Source of the DNA: Flavobacterium cheniae | GTDB taxonomy: Bacteria; Bacteroidota; Bacteroidia; Flavobacteriales; Flavobacteriaceae | Length of the DNA stretch: 64,000 nucleotides | Assembly (NCBI RefSeq): GCF_004363695.1 | Contig: NZ_SNZC01000006.1 | Location: forward strand, 49,308-113,307 | Direction: 5' to 3' | Shown: piece after piece, positions 35,955 through 43,050 of the stretch | How the letters are laid out: the number at the start of each line of letters is the position of its first letter | Numbering within the stretch: the first letter of the stretch is position 1 | Program-made: the position numbers and the translations under genes | Notes under the pieces: model-generated | Told to the model about the DNA's origin: nothing | Database searches by the model: none | The model's input: only the letters and a program-made list of their open reading frames with translations

Positions 35955-36968
35955 ATGGAAAATTTGACGGAACTAAAAAACACCCTAATTAAAGAATTAG
36001 GCTCTGAAAATAAAAACAATCAATTCATTATCAAAACCGCTAATGAGTGGATTGAAGATGCAAAAGCCAGACCAATACCTAAAATGTTATTTGGTGAACT
36101 TTGGTTTGAAAATGAAGTTTGTATTCTTTTTGCAGACACCAATTTAGGTAAATCTATTTTAGCCGTTCAAGCTGGGGAAAGCATAGCTTCTGGAAAGTCT
36201 ACATGTGGGCTAAAAAATGAAGTTGAAGCCCAAAAGGTGCTTTATTTCGATTTCGAACTATCTGACAAACAATTTGAAAATCGATATTCAAACGATTATT
36301 CAGAACATTACCAATTTCCATCAAACTTTATTCGTGCAGAAATAAACGACGAATTCATGTGCAATAACTTTGTAGATTTCGAAAAAGAATTTATAAAATC
36401 TTTAGAGGTTACAATTATTGAAAAAAACATTAAAATTATCATCATTGATAATCTTACCTACTTAAAAAACGAGACTGAAAAAGCTAAAGATGCTTTGTCT
36501 TTGATGAAAGAATTAAAAGCTTTAAAAAATAAGCACAATCTTTCCTTGCTAATTCTAGCTCACACTCCTAAAAGAGATTCATCAAAACCTCTAACCAAAA
36601 ACGATTTATCAGGAAGTAAAATGTTGATTAACTTCTGTGATAGTGCTTTTGCTATTGGCGAAAGTGCAAGACAAAGCAAGTTGAAATATATCAAACAAAT
36701 TAAGCATCGTAATACAGAACAACGCTATGGCACTGAAAATATAATCCTTTGTCAAATCGAAAAGATTAACAGCTTTTTACAATTTAGCTTTATTGATTTT
36801 GATAATGAATACGAACACCTCAAAACTGTTGAAATTGCAAGTAAAAGCGATAGAAACGATTTAATACTTGAACTTCACAATCAAGGAAAAAGTAATGTTG
36901 AAATTGCTAATGAATTAGGAATCGTTGAAGGTACTGTTCGATATGTATTAAACAAATTGAAATCCTAA
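35955..36968 (+). CDS. RepA-like AAA ATPase with C-terminal HTH
   Basis: The 337-residue protein has a RecA-fold ATPase core (AAA_25/RepA type): Walker A FADTNLGKSILA (about 60-71; the first Gly of GxxxxGKS is Ala), Walker B in KIIIIDNLTYL (about 155-165) and the downstream LLILAHTPKRD and NDLSGSKMLINFCDSAFAI segments. The C-terminal DLILELHNQGKSNVEIANELGIVEGTVRYVLNKLKS is a helix-turn-helix. It resembles hexameric helicase-like proteins of mobile elements and follows an iteron array, so a replicative helicase role is likely but inferred. Confidence 0.85.
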   Translation: MENLTELKNTLIKELGSENKNNQFIIKTANEWIEDAKARPIPKMLFGELWFENEVCILFADTNLGKSILAVQAGESIASGKSTCGLKNEVEAQKVLYFDFELSDKQFENRYSNDYSEHYQFPSNFIRAEINDEFMCNNFVDFEKEFIKSLEVTIIEKNIKIIIIDNLTYLKNETEKAKDALSLMKELKALKNKHNLSLLILAHTPKRDSSKPLTKNDLSGSKMLINFCDSAFAIGESARQSKLKYIKQIKHRNTEQRYGTENIILCQIEKINSFLQFSFIDFDNEYEHLKTVEIASKSDRNDLILELHNQGKSNVEIANELGIVEGTVRYVLNKLKS

Positions 36969-36978
36969 TTAAGCATCC

Positions 36979-37188
36979 ATGAAAGCCAATGTTGCATATG
37001 AAGTATTTAAAGCTCTTTCCGATGAGGAAAAAGGGCACTTCATGACATTGGTTCAAAATGACGAATATAATCTGAGAATCGTCACTCCAAAAAATAAAAA
37101 GACTAAAAAAGTGTTGATTTCAAAACAAGAAGCCATTGAACTATTAATAAAAACTGTTTTCTCTAAACCTAAAAACCGCAATTCGTAA
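36979..37188 (+). CDS. Small protein of the replication module, unknown function
   Basis: The 69-residue protein (MKANVAYEVFKALSDEEKGHFMTLVQND...KQEAIELLIKTVFSKP) is basic and soluble, and starts ten bases after the RepA-like gene. No family was recognised. Its stop codon lies inside the left arm of an 18-base inverted repeat. It is probably cotranslated with the flanking genes. Confidence 0.65.
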   Translation: MKANVAYEVFKALSDEEKGHFMTLVQNDEYNLRIVTPKNKKTKKVLISKQEAIELLIKTVFSKPKNRNS

Positions 37189-37224
37189 AAATCGTAAACA
37201 TTTTTCTTTACGATTTTTACGAAT
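37181..37224. promoter_or_regulatory. Perfect 18-base inverted repeat with 8-base loop
   Basis: ATTCGTAAAAATCGTAAA (37181-37198) is mirrored exactly at 37207-37224. The arms include the stop codon of the small gene; the hairpin has no T run after it, so it looks more like an RNA-stability or operator element than a terminator. Confidence 0.7.
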
Positions 37225-37240
37225 GTAACGAACAAATACT

Positions 37241-38272
37241 ATGAATTTTAAATTTTCACTTGATATTTCTAGTAAAAAATTCAATTGCCCTTCGTGTGCA
37301 AAAAAACGATTTGTGCGATATGTGGATAATGAAACGAAAAACTATCTCTCTGATGAATTTGGCAGATGTGATCGTGAAAGCAGTTGCGGTTATCACTTAC
37401 CTCCTACTTCAAACCCAACTTTGGTTGACAGTTCTACAATAAAACCATTGCAACCGATTTCTACAATAGATTCAAGATTTGTTTCAGCCTCAGAAACTAA
37501 ATATGATGAAAACTATTTATTCCAATACTTAACCCAACATTTTAAAAAGGAAGAAATTTTACAATGTTTCAAAAAATACAGAGTAGGAACCTCAAAACAT
37601 TGGAAAGGTGCTACCGTTTTTTGGCAAATTGACCAAAACAACAAAGTACGTAGTGGTAAAATAATGCTAATTAACCCGAGGACTGGCAAACGAGTAAAAG
37701 AACCTTTTCCGCACATTAATTGGGTGCATAAAGTTTTAGGCTTGCAAGATTACAATTTAAAACAATGTTTATTTGGCGAACATCTAGTTGCGAAATCATT
37801 GCAACCCCTTGCAAATAAACCAACTATTGCCATTGTAGAATCGGAAAAGACGGCTATTACTATGAGTTTGTTTTTAAAAAACACGTTGTGGGTTGCAACT
37901 GGCAGCAAGCAAAATCTAAAACATGAATTACTTCAAAGCTTAAAAAATTACAACATTATTTTATTTCCTGACTGTGGCGAATATGAAGACTGGAATAAAA
38001 AAACATTGGAATTAACTAAACTGGGCTATACTATTAAATGCAGTAAGTTGTTAGAGGGTTGCAACTACACTACAGGAACAGATTTAGATGATATTTATTT
38101 TAATTTAAACGAAAAAAGTAAAACCGAAATTACAAACGAATTCCAATTATCAGAGACCGAAAAACAGTTGCAACGAATTGCAACGAAAAATCCACTCATC
38201 ATTGAACTAATCAAAACCTTTGATTTAATTGACGAAAAAGGTGGAGGGATTAGAACCGATTTATTAACCTAA
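37241..38272 (+). CDS. DUF6371/Toprim-like primase-related protein
   Basis: The 343-residue protein has an N-terminal zinc-ribbon-like segment (CPSCAKKR at about 15-22 and CDRESSCGYHLPP at about 43-55), as in primases, and a central Toprim-like half: AIVESEKTAITMSLF (Glu motif, about 200) and NIILFPDCGEYEDWNKK (DxD-like motif, about 240). This is the layout of DUF6371 proteins in Bacteroidota mobile elements. A role in priming element replication is inferred from the domains and from the RepA-like neighbour. Several TTGCAAC heptamers fall in the gene. Confidence 0.8.
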   Translation: MNFKFSLDISSKKFNCPSCAKKRFVRYVDNETKNYLSDEFGRCDRESSCGYHLPPTSNPTLVDSSTIKPLQPISTIDSRFVSASETKYDENYLFQYLTQHFKKEEILQCFKKYRVGTSKHWKGATVFWQIDQNNKVRSGKIMLINPRTGKRVKEPFPHINWVHKVLGLQDYNLKQCLFGEHLVAKSLQPLANKPTIAIVESEKTAITMSLFLKNTLWVATGSKQNLKHELLQSLKNYNIILFPDCGEYEDWNKKTLELTKLGYTIKCSKLLEGCNYTTGTDLDDIYFNLNEKSKTEITNEFQLSETEKQLQRIATKNPLIIELIKTFDLIDEKGGGIRTDLLT

Positions 38273-38581
38273 AAAACAAACCAGTAAACCTTAAATAAAA
38301 ATTAGAGTCGAAATTCTATCCCATCTCAAAAACAAATTGCACTTTTTTAATTTTAATAACGATTTAATTTATTAAATCTAAACTGAAACAGAAGTTGCTA
38401 TTCTTAATTACCAAATTATGGTTTTCATGATAAAAATCAGCAACTAAACGGAATGTTTTTTTTAAATTTGTTATAGCATGTTATGGTACTCTAAATTACT
38501 AAAAGTGAACCACAAAAGATGGTATTGGTAATTCTTAGAAACCATAAAAAGAAATATTAATGTTTATACAAAAAACATAAC
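38273..38581. other. Gene-free stretch with a large imperfect inverted repeat
   Basis: Separates the replication module from the cargo. TTATGGTACTCTAAATTAC (38481-38499) is nearly complementary to GTAATTCTTAGAAACCATAA (38528-38547), with an inner ACCA/TGGT pair, and lies 35 bases before the next gene. No consensus promoter could be named. Confidence 0.45.
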
Positions 38582-39406
38582 ATGAAAAAACTATCCATTA
38601 TAATGTTTCTCATTTGTATTAGTCATTTTCATTTGTTTGCACAAATAGGAACATATACAAAAGCCAAATCAGAGTTGATAGAACTCATCATTAGCAATAA
38701 AATTCGCGTAGATGAAAAAATAAACGCTACGACATTTAACTATTTGATTCAAATCGAAAAAGTTGAACTAAAGTATGATACCCTTATTATAGTTGCTAAA
38801 CCCACAAAGTTTAAAGTGACTTTGAGTGGTAAGGCTAAAATCCTATCAGAGGGAGAAAAAGCTCCAACTAAAACTTTTAAAACCTCAATACTTAATAAAT
38901 TTGAAGACTATTATCCAAAAAGTGTTGTTTTGGGAAATTTATCATTTAACGAACCTACTTTTGAAGAAGGTGAGAATTTGAAAAAATTTGCTGATAATAT
39001 TGTAATTCTTAGAGAAAACTATAGCAAGGAAATAGAGAAAAATGAAAAGTCAAAATTCTTAGATAGTTTACTTATCGATTTTGAGAAAAAAATCCAAAAT
39101 AACCAGAACCAAAAAAACAATTCAGAGGAAATCGAAAAACAAAGAGAATTAATGGTTCAAGCTAATTTGTTTTTTGATCAAAAGCAATACAACAAAGTAA
39201 TTGAATTGTATGAAGAAGCTATCAATATCAACTTAAAGTCCTATCCTCCATTATACTACAACCTAGCATTGGTTTATGCTCTTACAGAAAATTACCAATT
39301 TGCTATTTATAACATGAAAAGATATTTAATTGTGGAGCCTAATGCAGAAGATAAAAAAGAAGTACAGGACAAGATAAGTGAGTGGAAAATAAATTTAAAT
39401 AACTAG
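38582..39406 (+). CDS. Exported TPR-containing protein
   Basis: The 274-residue protein has a signal peptide (MKKLSIIMFLICISHFHLFAQ), an unrecognised beta-rich region (about 25-150) and TPR-like helices at the C terminus (about 180-270, QANLFFDQKQYNKVIELYEEAININLKSYPPLYYNLALVYALTENYQFAIYNMKRYLIVEP). It is likely periplasmic and acts in protein contacts. It ends two bases before the FecR-domain gene, so the two exported proteins probably work together. Function is unknown. Confidence 0.78.
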   Translation: MKKLSIIMFLICISHFHLFAQIGTYTKAKSELIELIISNKIRVDEKINATTFNYLIQIEKVELKYDTLIIVAKPTKFKVTLSGKAKILSEGEKAPTKTFKTSILNKFEDYYPKSVVLGNLSFNEPTFEEGENLKKFADNIVILRENYSKEIEKNEKSKFLDSLLIDFEKKIQNNQNQKNNSEEIEKQRELMVQANLFFDQKQYNKVIELYEEAININLKSYPPLYYNLALVYALTENYQFAIYNMKRYLIVEPNAEDKKEVQDKISEWKINLNN

Positions 39407-39408
39407 AT

Positions 39409-40407
39409 ATGAAAAAATCATCCTTTAAAAATAAAATATTTTGCATTTTAACCATCCTTAGTTTAATAATGCTTAATACAACTGACGTTTTTAGTCAGGT
39501 TCCACCTGTAAGTGGTGCTCAATGTGTTTCTTGTAAAATGATGAATGGGGCTCACGCTACCGACTGCCCATATAACAACAAAGGTAAACAACAAAAACAA
39601 CCCGCATTACCAAGTTCAAATCAATCTCAAGAACAAAAAATGCTGTTTGATTTGTTATTCCAAATAAACAACGAAATAGATGCTTGGGTTGAGAAAGAGG
39701 AAGCTATACAAGCTTCAATTAACGAAACTCGTAAACAAACTAAACAGAAAGTACAAGATTCATTAGCAAAAATAAATCATAACACTACAAAACAACAGTT
39801 AAAAGGATTGCCAGTATCAAATAAATCAAGTGGGAATATTATAAAAAAAATTTCAGGCTGTAAAACTTCAGGAAATGGATTTAAAATTTATAGTGATGGG
39901 AGATGGAAAATTTACAATGATTGTTCAGAAATAAACAATATAAATTTTAAAGGCGGTGACAGTATTAAAACTGAACAAGGGACTGAATTAATTATTATGC
40001 TTGAAAATGAAAAAAAAGTAAAAATAAATCAAAGTACAACTTTTATTATTCCCGAAAACGAGCTAAATGTTTTAAAATTAATTAAAGGTGGATTGTGGGC
40101 TATAATAAGTAATGACCCTCAATTATTAAGAACTATTCAACGTAAGTTTTCTATAAGAACACCTACATGTGCTCTTGCTGAAAGAGGTACTATATATAAA
40201 GTTGAAATCAGCTCAAATAGTTATACTGAGGTATTTTTAATAGAAGGAGAACTTGAAGTAGAAACATTAAACAAAGAAGAAAAGGTAATTCTTACACCTG
40301 GCAAAAAAATTTCTATAACGTCAGAAGGAAAAATTGATGCTATTTCAAAATTAGATATAGAGACACTAAAAGAATTAATAAAAGAATTTAACAATCAAGA
40401 TAAATAA
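39409..40407 (+). CDS. Exported FecR-domain protein
   Basis: The 332-residue protein has a signal peptide (about 1-30), a cysteine cluster (CVSCKMMNGAHATDCPY, about 38-54), a short coiled coil (about 75-125) and a FecR domain (about 175-305, GGDSIKTEQGTELIIMLENEKKVKINQSTTFII...RTPTCALAERGTIYKVE...LTPGKKISIT). Unlike anti-sigma FecR it has no cytoplasmic N-terminal domain and no sigma factor gene nearby, so it is more like the free-standing exported FecR proteins of unknown role. It is paired with the TPR gene. Confidence 0.8.
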   Translation: MKKSSFKNKIFCILTILSLIMLNTTDVFSQVPPVSGAQCVSCKMMNGAHATDCPYNNKGKQQKQPALPSSNQSQEQKMLFDLLFQINNEIDAWVEKEEAIQASINETRKQTKQKVQDSLAKINHNTTKQQLKGLPVSNKSSGNIIKKISGCKTSGNGFKIYSDGRWKIYNDCSEINNINFKGGDSIKTEQGTELIIMLENEKKVKINQSTTFIIPENELNVLKLIKGGLWAIISNDPQLLRTIQRKFSIRTPTCALAERGTIYKVEISSNSYTEVFLIEGELEVETLNKEEKVILTPGKKISITSEGKIDAISKLDIETLKELIKEFNNQDK

Positions 40408-40476
40408 ATAGTATGTTTAGCTAATAGTTCGATTAGTCTTTCTAACCCACATTTTTGAAAACTACCTTAATCCCCA

Positions 40477-40510
40477 AACCTCTTTTAAACCACTTTAAAA
40501 GAGGTTTTTT
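40477..40510 (+). terminator. Terminator after the FecR-domain gene
   Basis: AACCTCTTTTAAA (40477-40489) pairs perfectly with 40494-40506 around CCAC, then T run. The same 30-base hairpin is repeated exactly at 42893-42922. Confidence 0.85.
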
Positions 40511-40556
40511 ATCCATAGATCATACCCTTTTTATAGAATAAAATTTTTTTTGTCTT

Positions 40557-40600
40557 TACGGATTTCCGTACGGATATGATTTTTTTTAATTTTAATATTG
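40557..40600 (+). promoter_or_regulatory. Candidate promoter with TACGGATTTCCGTA palindrome
   Basis: The perfect palindrome (40557-40570) is followed after 22 bases by TAATATTG (40593-40600), one base off the TAnnTTTG box. The same palindrome lies 21 bases upstream of a perfect -7 box at 17987-18029. Confidence 0.55.
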
Positions 40601-40757
40601 TGAAAGCATAAAAACAAATTATGTTATAATAATTGAAAAAAGTTTTTTTAAACTTTATTGTATAAATTTCATAGTTTATAACTTTAAGAAAACTAGTATT
40701 TATTTAAAGATATTTACTATTCATGCTTAATTTTAATAACCAATAAACCAAATAAAT

Positions 40758-41180
40758 ATGAACAAGATATTTTTTTCAACTCTGCTATACTTAACAATTA
40801 CTACGATTGCACATTCGCAAACATTACACTTATATGGAGGAAAAAATCACGATGTATATTTAGGCTGTTTAAATTGTGATGAATACAATTCCGATTCTAT
40901 TTGGAATACATACGGAACTTATGGTTCTAAATACAATACCAATTCTATTTGGAATGCATATGGCACTTATGGTTCTAAATATAATTTATACAGTCCTTGG
41001 AATGCATATTCAAGTGACCCTCCAGTTGTAGTTGACAAGGATGGAAAATTCTATGGTTACTTCACAGTAAATGCTTATAAAGAAAAACGAGCCGACTTTG
41101 ATTTAGCTTTGACTATTTACAAGTATTATGATTTAATTATGGATGACGTATCAAAATGGTATGATAAAATTTTTGAATGA
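40758..41180 (+). CDS. Exported protein with WNxYGxYGS repeats, unknown function
   Basis: The 140-residue protein has a signal peptide (MNKIFFSTLLYLTITTIAHSQ), a pair of cysteines (YLGCLNCDEY) and nearly three tandem copies of a segment with SIWNxYGTYGSKYNxN (about 50-85), then PPVVVDKDGKFYGYFTVN and a helical tail. The repeats resemble a widespread but uncharacterised bacterial protein type. It could be surface or periplasmic. It has its own candidate promoter. Confidence 0.7.
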   Translation: MNKIFFSTLLYLTITTIAHSQTLHLYGGKNHDVYLGCLNCDEYNSDSIWNTYGTYGSKYNTNSIWNAYGTYGSKYNLYSPWNAYSSDPPVVVDKDGKFYGYFTVNAYKEKRADFDLALTIYKYYDLIMDDVSKWYDKIFE

Positions 41181-41268
41181 TGATTATGAAAAATAACACA
41201 TCAAGAACAGGCTTTTGAAATAAAAATTATACGGAATTTTAAAATCAGTAACATTAAATATTAATAAA

Positions 41269-41481
41269 ATGAGTAACACATCAAAAATTTTAGTAACGAT
41301 TGGTATTATTATTGGCTTTATTTTTTTCTTTGGTTTATTAACCGCATCAAGAAGTAGTAGCGGAAATAAAACACCTGGTATTTTTGGAATTATACTTCTT
41401 GTTGGAATGATTGCTGGCATCAAAGCTGTTTGGAAAAAAGAAAAAGATAATGACGATAATCATCAATTAGACAAGAAATAA
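41269..41481 (+). CDS. Small two-helix membrane protein
   Basis: The 70-residue protein has two membrane segments (about 7-24 and 37-55) with a short SRSSSGNK loop and a charged C-terminal tail (KKEKDNDDNHQLDKK). Its stop overlaps the start of the J-domain gene (TAATG), so both are made in fixed proportion. Function is unknown; a membrane partner for the J-domain protein is a reasonable guess. Confidence 0.68.
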   Translation: MSNTSKILVTIGIIIGFIFFFGLLTASRSSSGNKTPGIFGIILLVGMIAGIKAVWKKEKDNDDNHQLDKK

Positions 41482-41978
41482 TGTTTGTTGATTATTATAA
41501 AATTCTTGAAATAGAAAAAAATTCTACTCAGCAAGAGATTAAAACTGCATTTAGAAAACAAGCTATAAAATGGCATCCAGATAAAAACCCAAATATAGAT
41601 GTAAATGAAAAAATGCAACTTATAAATGAAGCCTATTTAATTTTAAAAGACGAAGAGGCAAGATACCATTATGATATTGAATATACAAAATTCTATGACT
41701 TTTATAATTCAAGAAAAGAACAGAAATCTGGTTCCGACTTTAGTAAAAAAGAAAAACAAAAAGTTTACGAGGAATACAATTTCGAAGATGAAACGCTAAA
41801 AAAGTGGATGCAAAATGCAAAAAAACAAGCTATAGACTTAGCCAGGCAAACAATCCGAGAAATGGGAGAATTAAGTTTGAAAGCTACTAAAGAAGCAGGT
41901 TCAAAAATGTTAGAAACATTTATTTACTATGCAATTGCAGGAATTATAATTATGTTGCTTTTAAAAGCTTGCAACTAA
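41481..41978 (+). CDS. J-domain protein with C-terminal membrane anchor
   Basis: The 165-residue protein starts with a J domain (about 3-66, DYYKILEIEKNSTQQEIKTAFRKQAIKWHPDK) with an intact HPD at 32-34, then a charged linker and a C-terminal membrane segment (about 143-165, MLETFIYYAIAGIIIMLLLKACN). It lacks the Gly/Phe and zinc-finger regions of DnaJ. It would recruit Hsp70 (DnaK) to the inner membrane. It is coupled to a small membrane protein and followed by a lipoprotein gene; no DnaK is encoded in the island. Confidence 0.85.
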   Translation: MFVDYYKILEIEKNSTQQEIKTAFRKQAIKWHPDKNPNIDVNEKMQLINEAYLILKDEEARYHYDIEYTKFYDFYNSRKEQKSGSDFSKKEKQKVYEEYNFEDETLKKWMQNAKKQAIDLARQTIREMGELSLKATKEAGSKMLETFIYYAIAGIIIMLLLKACN

Positions 41979-41980
41979 CT

Positions 41981-41998
41981 AAAAAAAAAAAAAAAAAA
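41981..41998. repeat. Homopolymeric A18 tract at a start codon
   Basis: Eighteen A in a row run from the end of the J-domain gene into the ATG of the lipoprotein gene (the last A belongs to the ATG). Tract length may vary by slippage. Confidence 0.95.
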
Positions 41999-42834
41999 TG
42001 AAAAAAATTATTTTAATATCAGTCTTAGCATTTTTTGTTTCTTGTAAGAATGAAAATCATACCACTCAAATAGAAACTAAAGTGGATTTTACAGAAATTT
42101 TAAATTCAGAGGAACTTTTAAAAACTGGAAAATCTATTAGTGATCCAATCGAAAAATATAATTTTTACCAACATCTTTTCTTTGTTAATCAACTAGAAAC
42201 CTTTGAAAAAAATGAAGATCAACAATTTGATTTTTTAAAAAAATACCCAAAAACTGTTATTCAAGATTTAACAAAAATTGTGGTTTCTGACTATACAAAA
42301 AAAATCACTGAAAAAGATTTGGACAAAAAAGTAGAATATGAAGATTTGACTCTAAGACAGAAAATTTCAACACTTGATAGTTTATTAGTAAAAAATGATG
42401 AACAGTTTGAAAATAAACTTTATGAGTTATTTGTAGGAACTTTAATGGGAGGAACTACAATTGAAACAATTGAAAACAATATTGCAACAATATATTCTGA
42501 TTTTGGAAGTGCTGCAAGCATAAAAAGAAAATACATATTAATTGAAGACAACAAATTAACTGATTTAGGAAATGGATACGATAAACTATCTAAAATTGAA
42601 TTCGAAAATTTGGAAAAAATCATTAAAACTAAAGTAAAAAATTATATGTGGATTTCAGGCAGATCAGGAACTGAATTCATAAGAAAACCAAATGGGAATT
42701 TTATTATTAAGTTTAATATTCTTGCTGATGAAGATTCCGAAGCTTCAGGAGGTAGTTATAACGTTAGTTATGAAACCAAAGATTTAAAAACATTTTTACC
42801 TTCAAGTGTTAAAGTAGAGAAAATCAATAATTAA
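41998..42834 (+). CDS. Putative lipoprotein of unknown function
   Basis: The 278-residue protein has a lipoprotein signal (MKKIILISVLAFFVSCKNEN, lipid site Cys16). The rest is charged and mixed alpha/beta, with GTLMGGTTIETIENNIATIYSDFGSAASIKRKYILIEDNKL as the most structured-looking part, and no recognised family. It starts 19 bases after the J-domain gene, directly after an A18 tract that could make its expression variable. It ends before a terminator identical to the one at 40477. Confidence 0.7.
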   Translation: MKKIILISVLAFFVSCKNENHTTQIETKVDFTEILNSEELLKTGKSISDPIEKYNFYQHLFFVNQLETFEKNEDQQFDFLKKYPKTVIQDLTKIVVSDYTKKITEKDLDKKVEYEDLTLRQKISTLDSLLVKNDEQFENKLYELFVGTLMGGTTIETIENNIATIYSDFGSAASIKRKYILIEDNKLTDLGNGYDKLSKIEFENLEKIIKTKVKNYMWISGRSGTEFIRKPNGNFIIKFNILADEDSEASGGSYNVSYETKDLKTFLPSSVKVEKINN

Positions 42835-42892
42835 ATCTTAGGGTAACACAGAAAACTTTCACACAATCATTAATTTCTCAAAACAATCTTAT

Positions 42893-42927
42893 AACCTCTT
42901 TTAAACCACTTTAAAAGAGGTTTGGGT
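42893..42927 (+). terminator. Terminator after the lipoprotein gene, copy of 40477
   Basis: The 30-base hairpin is identical to 40477-40506 (13-base stem, CCAC loop). The T run after it is shorter and interrupted (TTTGGGTTTT). Confidence 0.75.
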
Positions 42928-43050
42928 TTTACATCAAGTTATAAAAATTAATTACCTAATAAAATTCTCAAAAAACCAATCCATTTAATTGCTCATCCCA
43001 ATTAAATCAAATAAATTTGAAATCCACACAAAATACAAAACCAATCCAAA

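Larger units (their letters stand above)
40408..40757. other. Gene-free stretch with terminator and palindrome promoter
   Basis: Holds the hairpin terminator at 40477-40510 and the TACGGATTTCCGTA promoter region at 40557-40600. The remaining 150 bases up to the next start are AT-rich with no other signal seen. Confidence 0.55.

Noticed and set aside
39409..40407. Anti-sigma factor with its sigma factor
   Set aside because: The protein is exported, without a cytoplasmic domain, and no ECF sigma gene lies in the island.
38582..42834. Known anti-phage defence system in the cargo
   Set aside because: TPR, FecR, J-domain and lipoprotein genes do not match a defence system I can name; only the type I restriction system is a clear defence.
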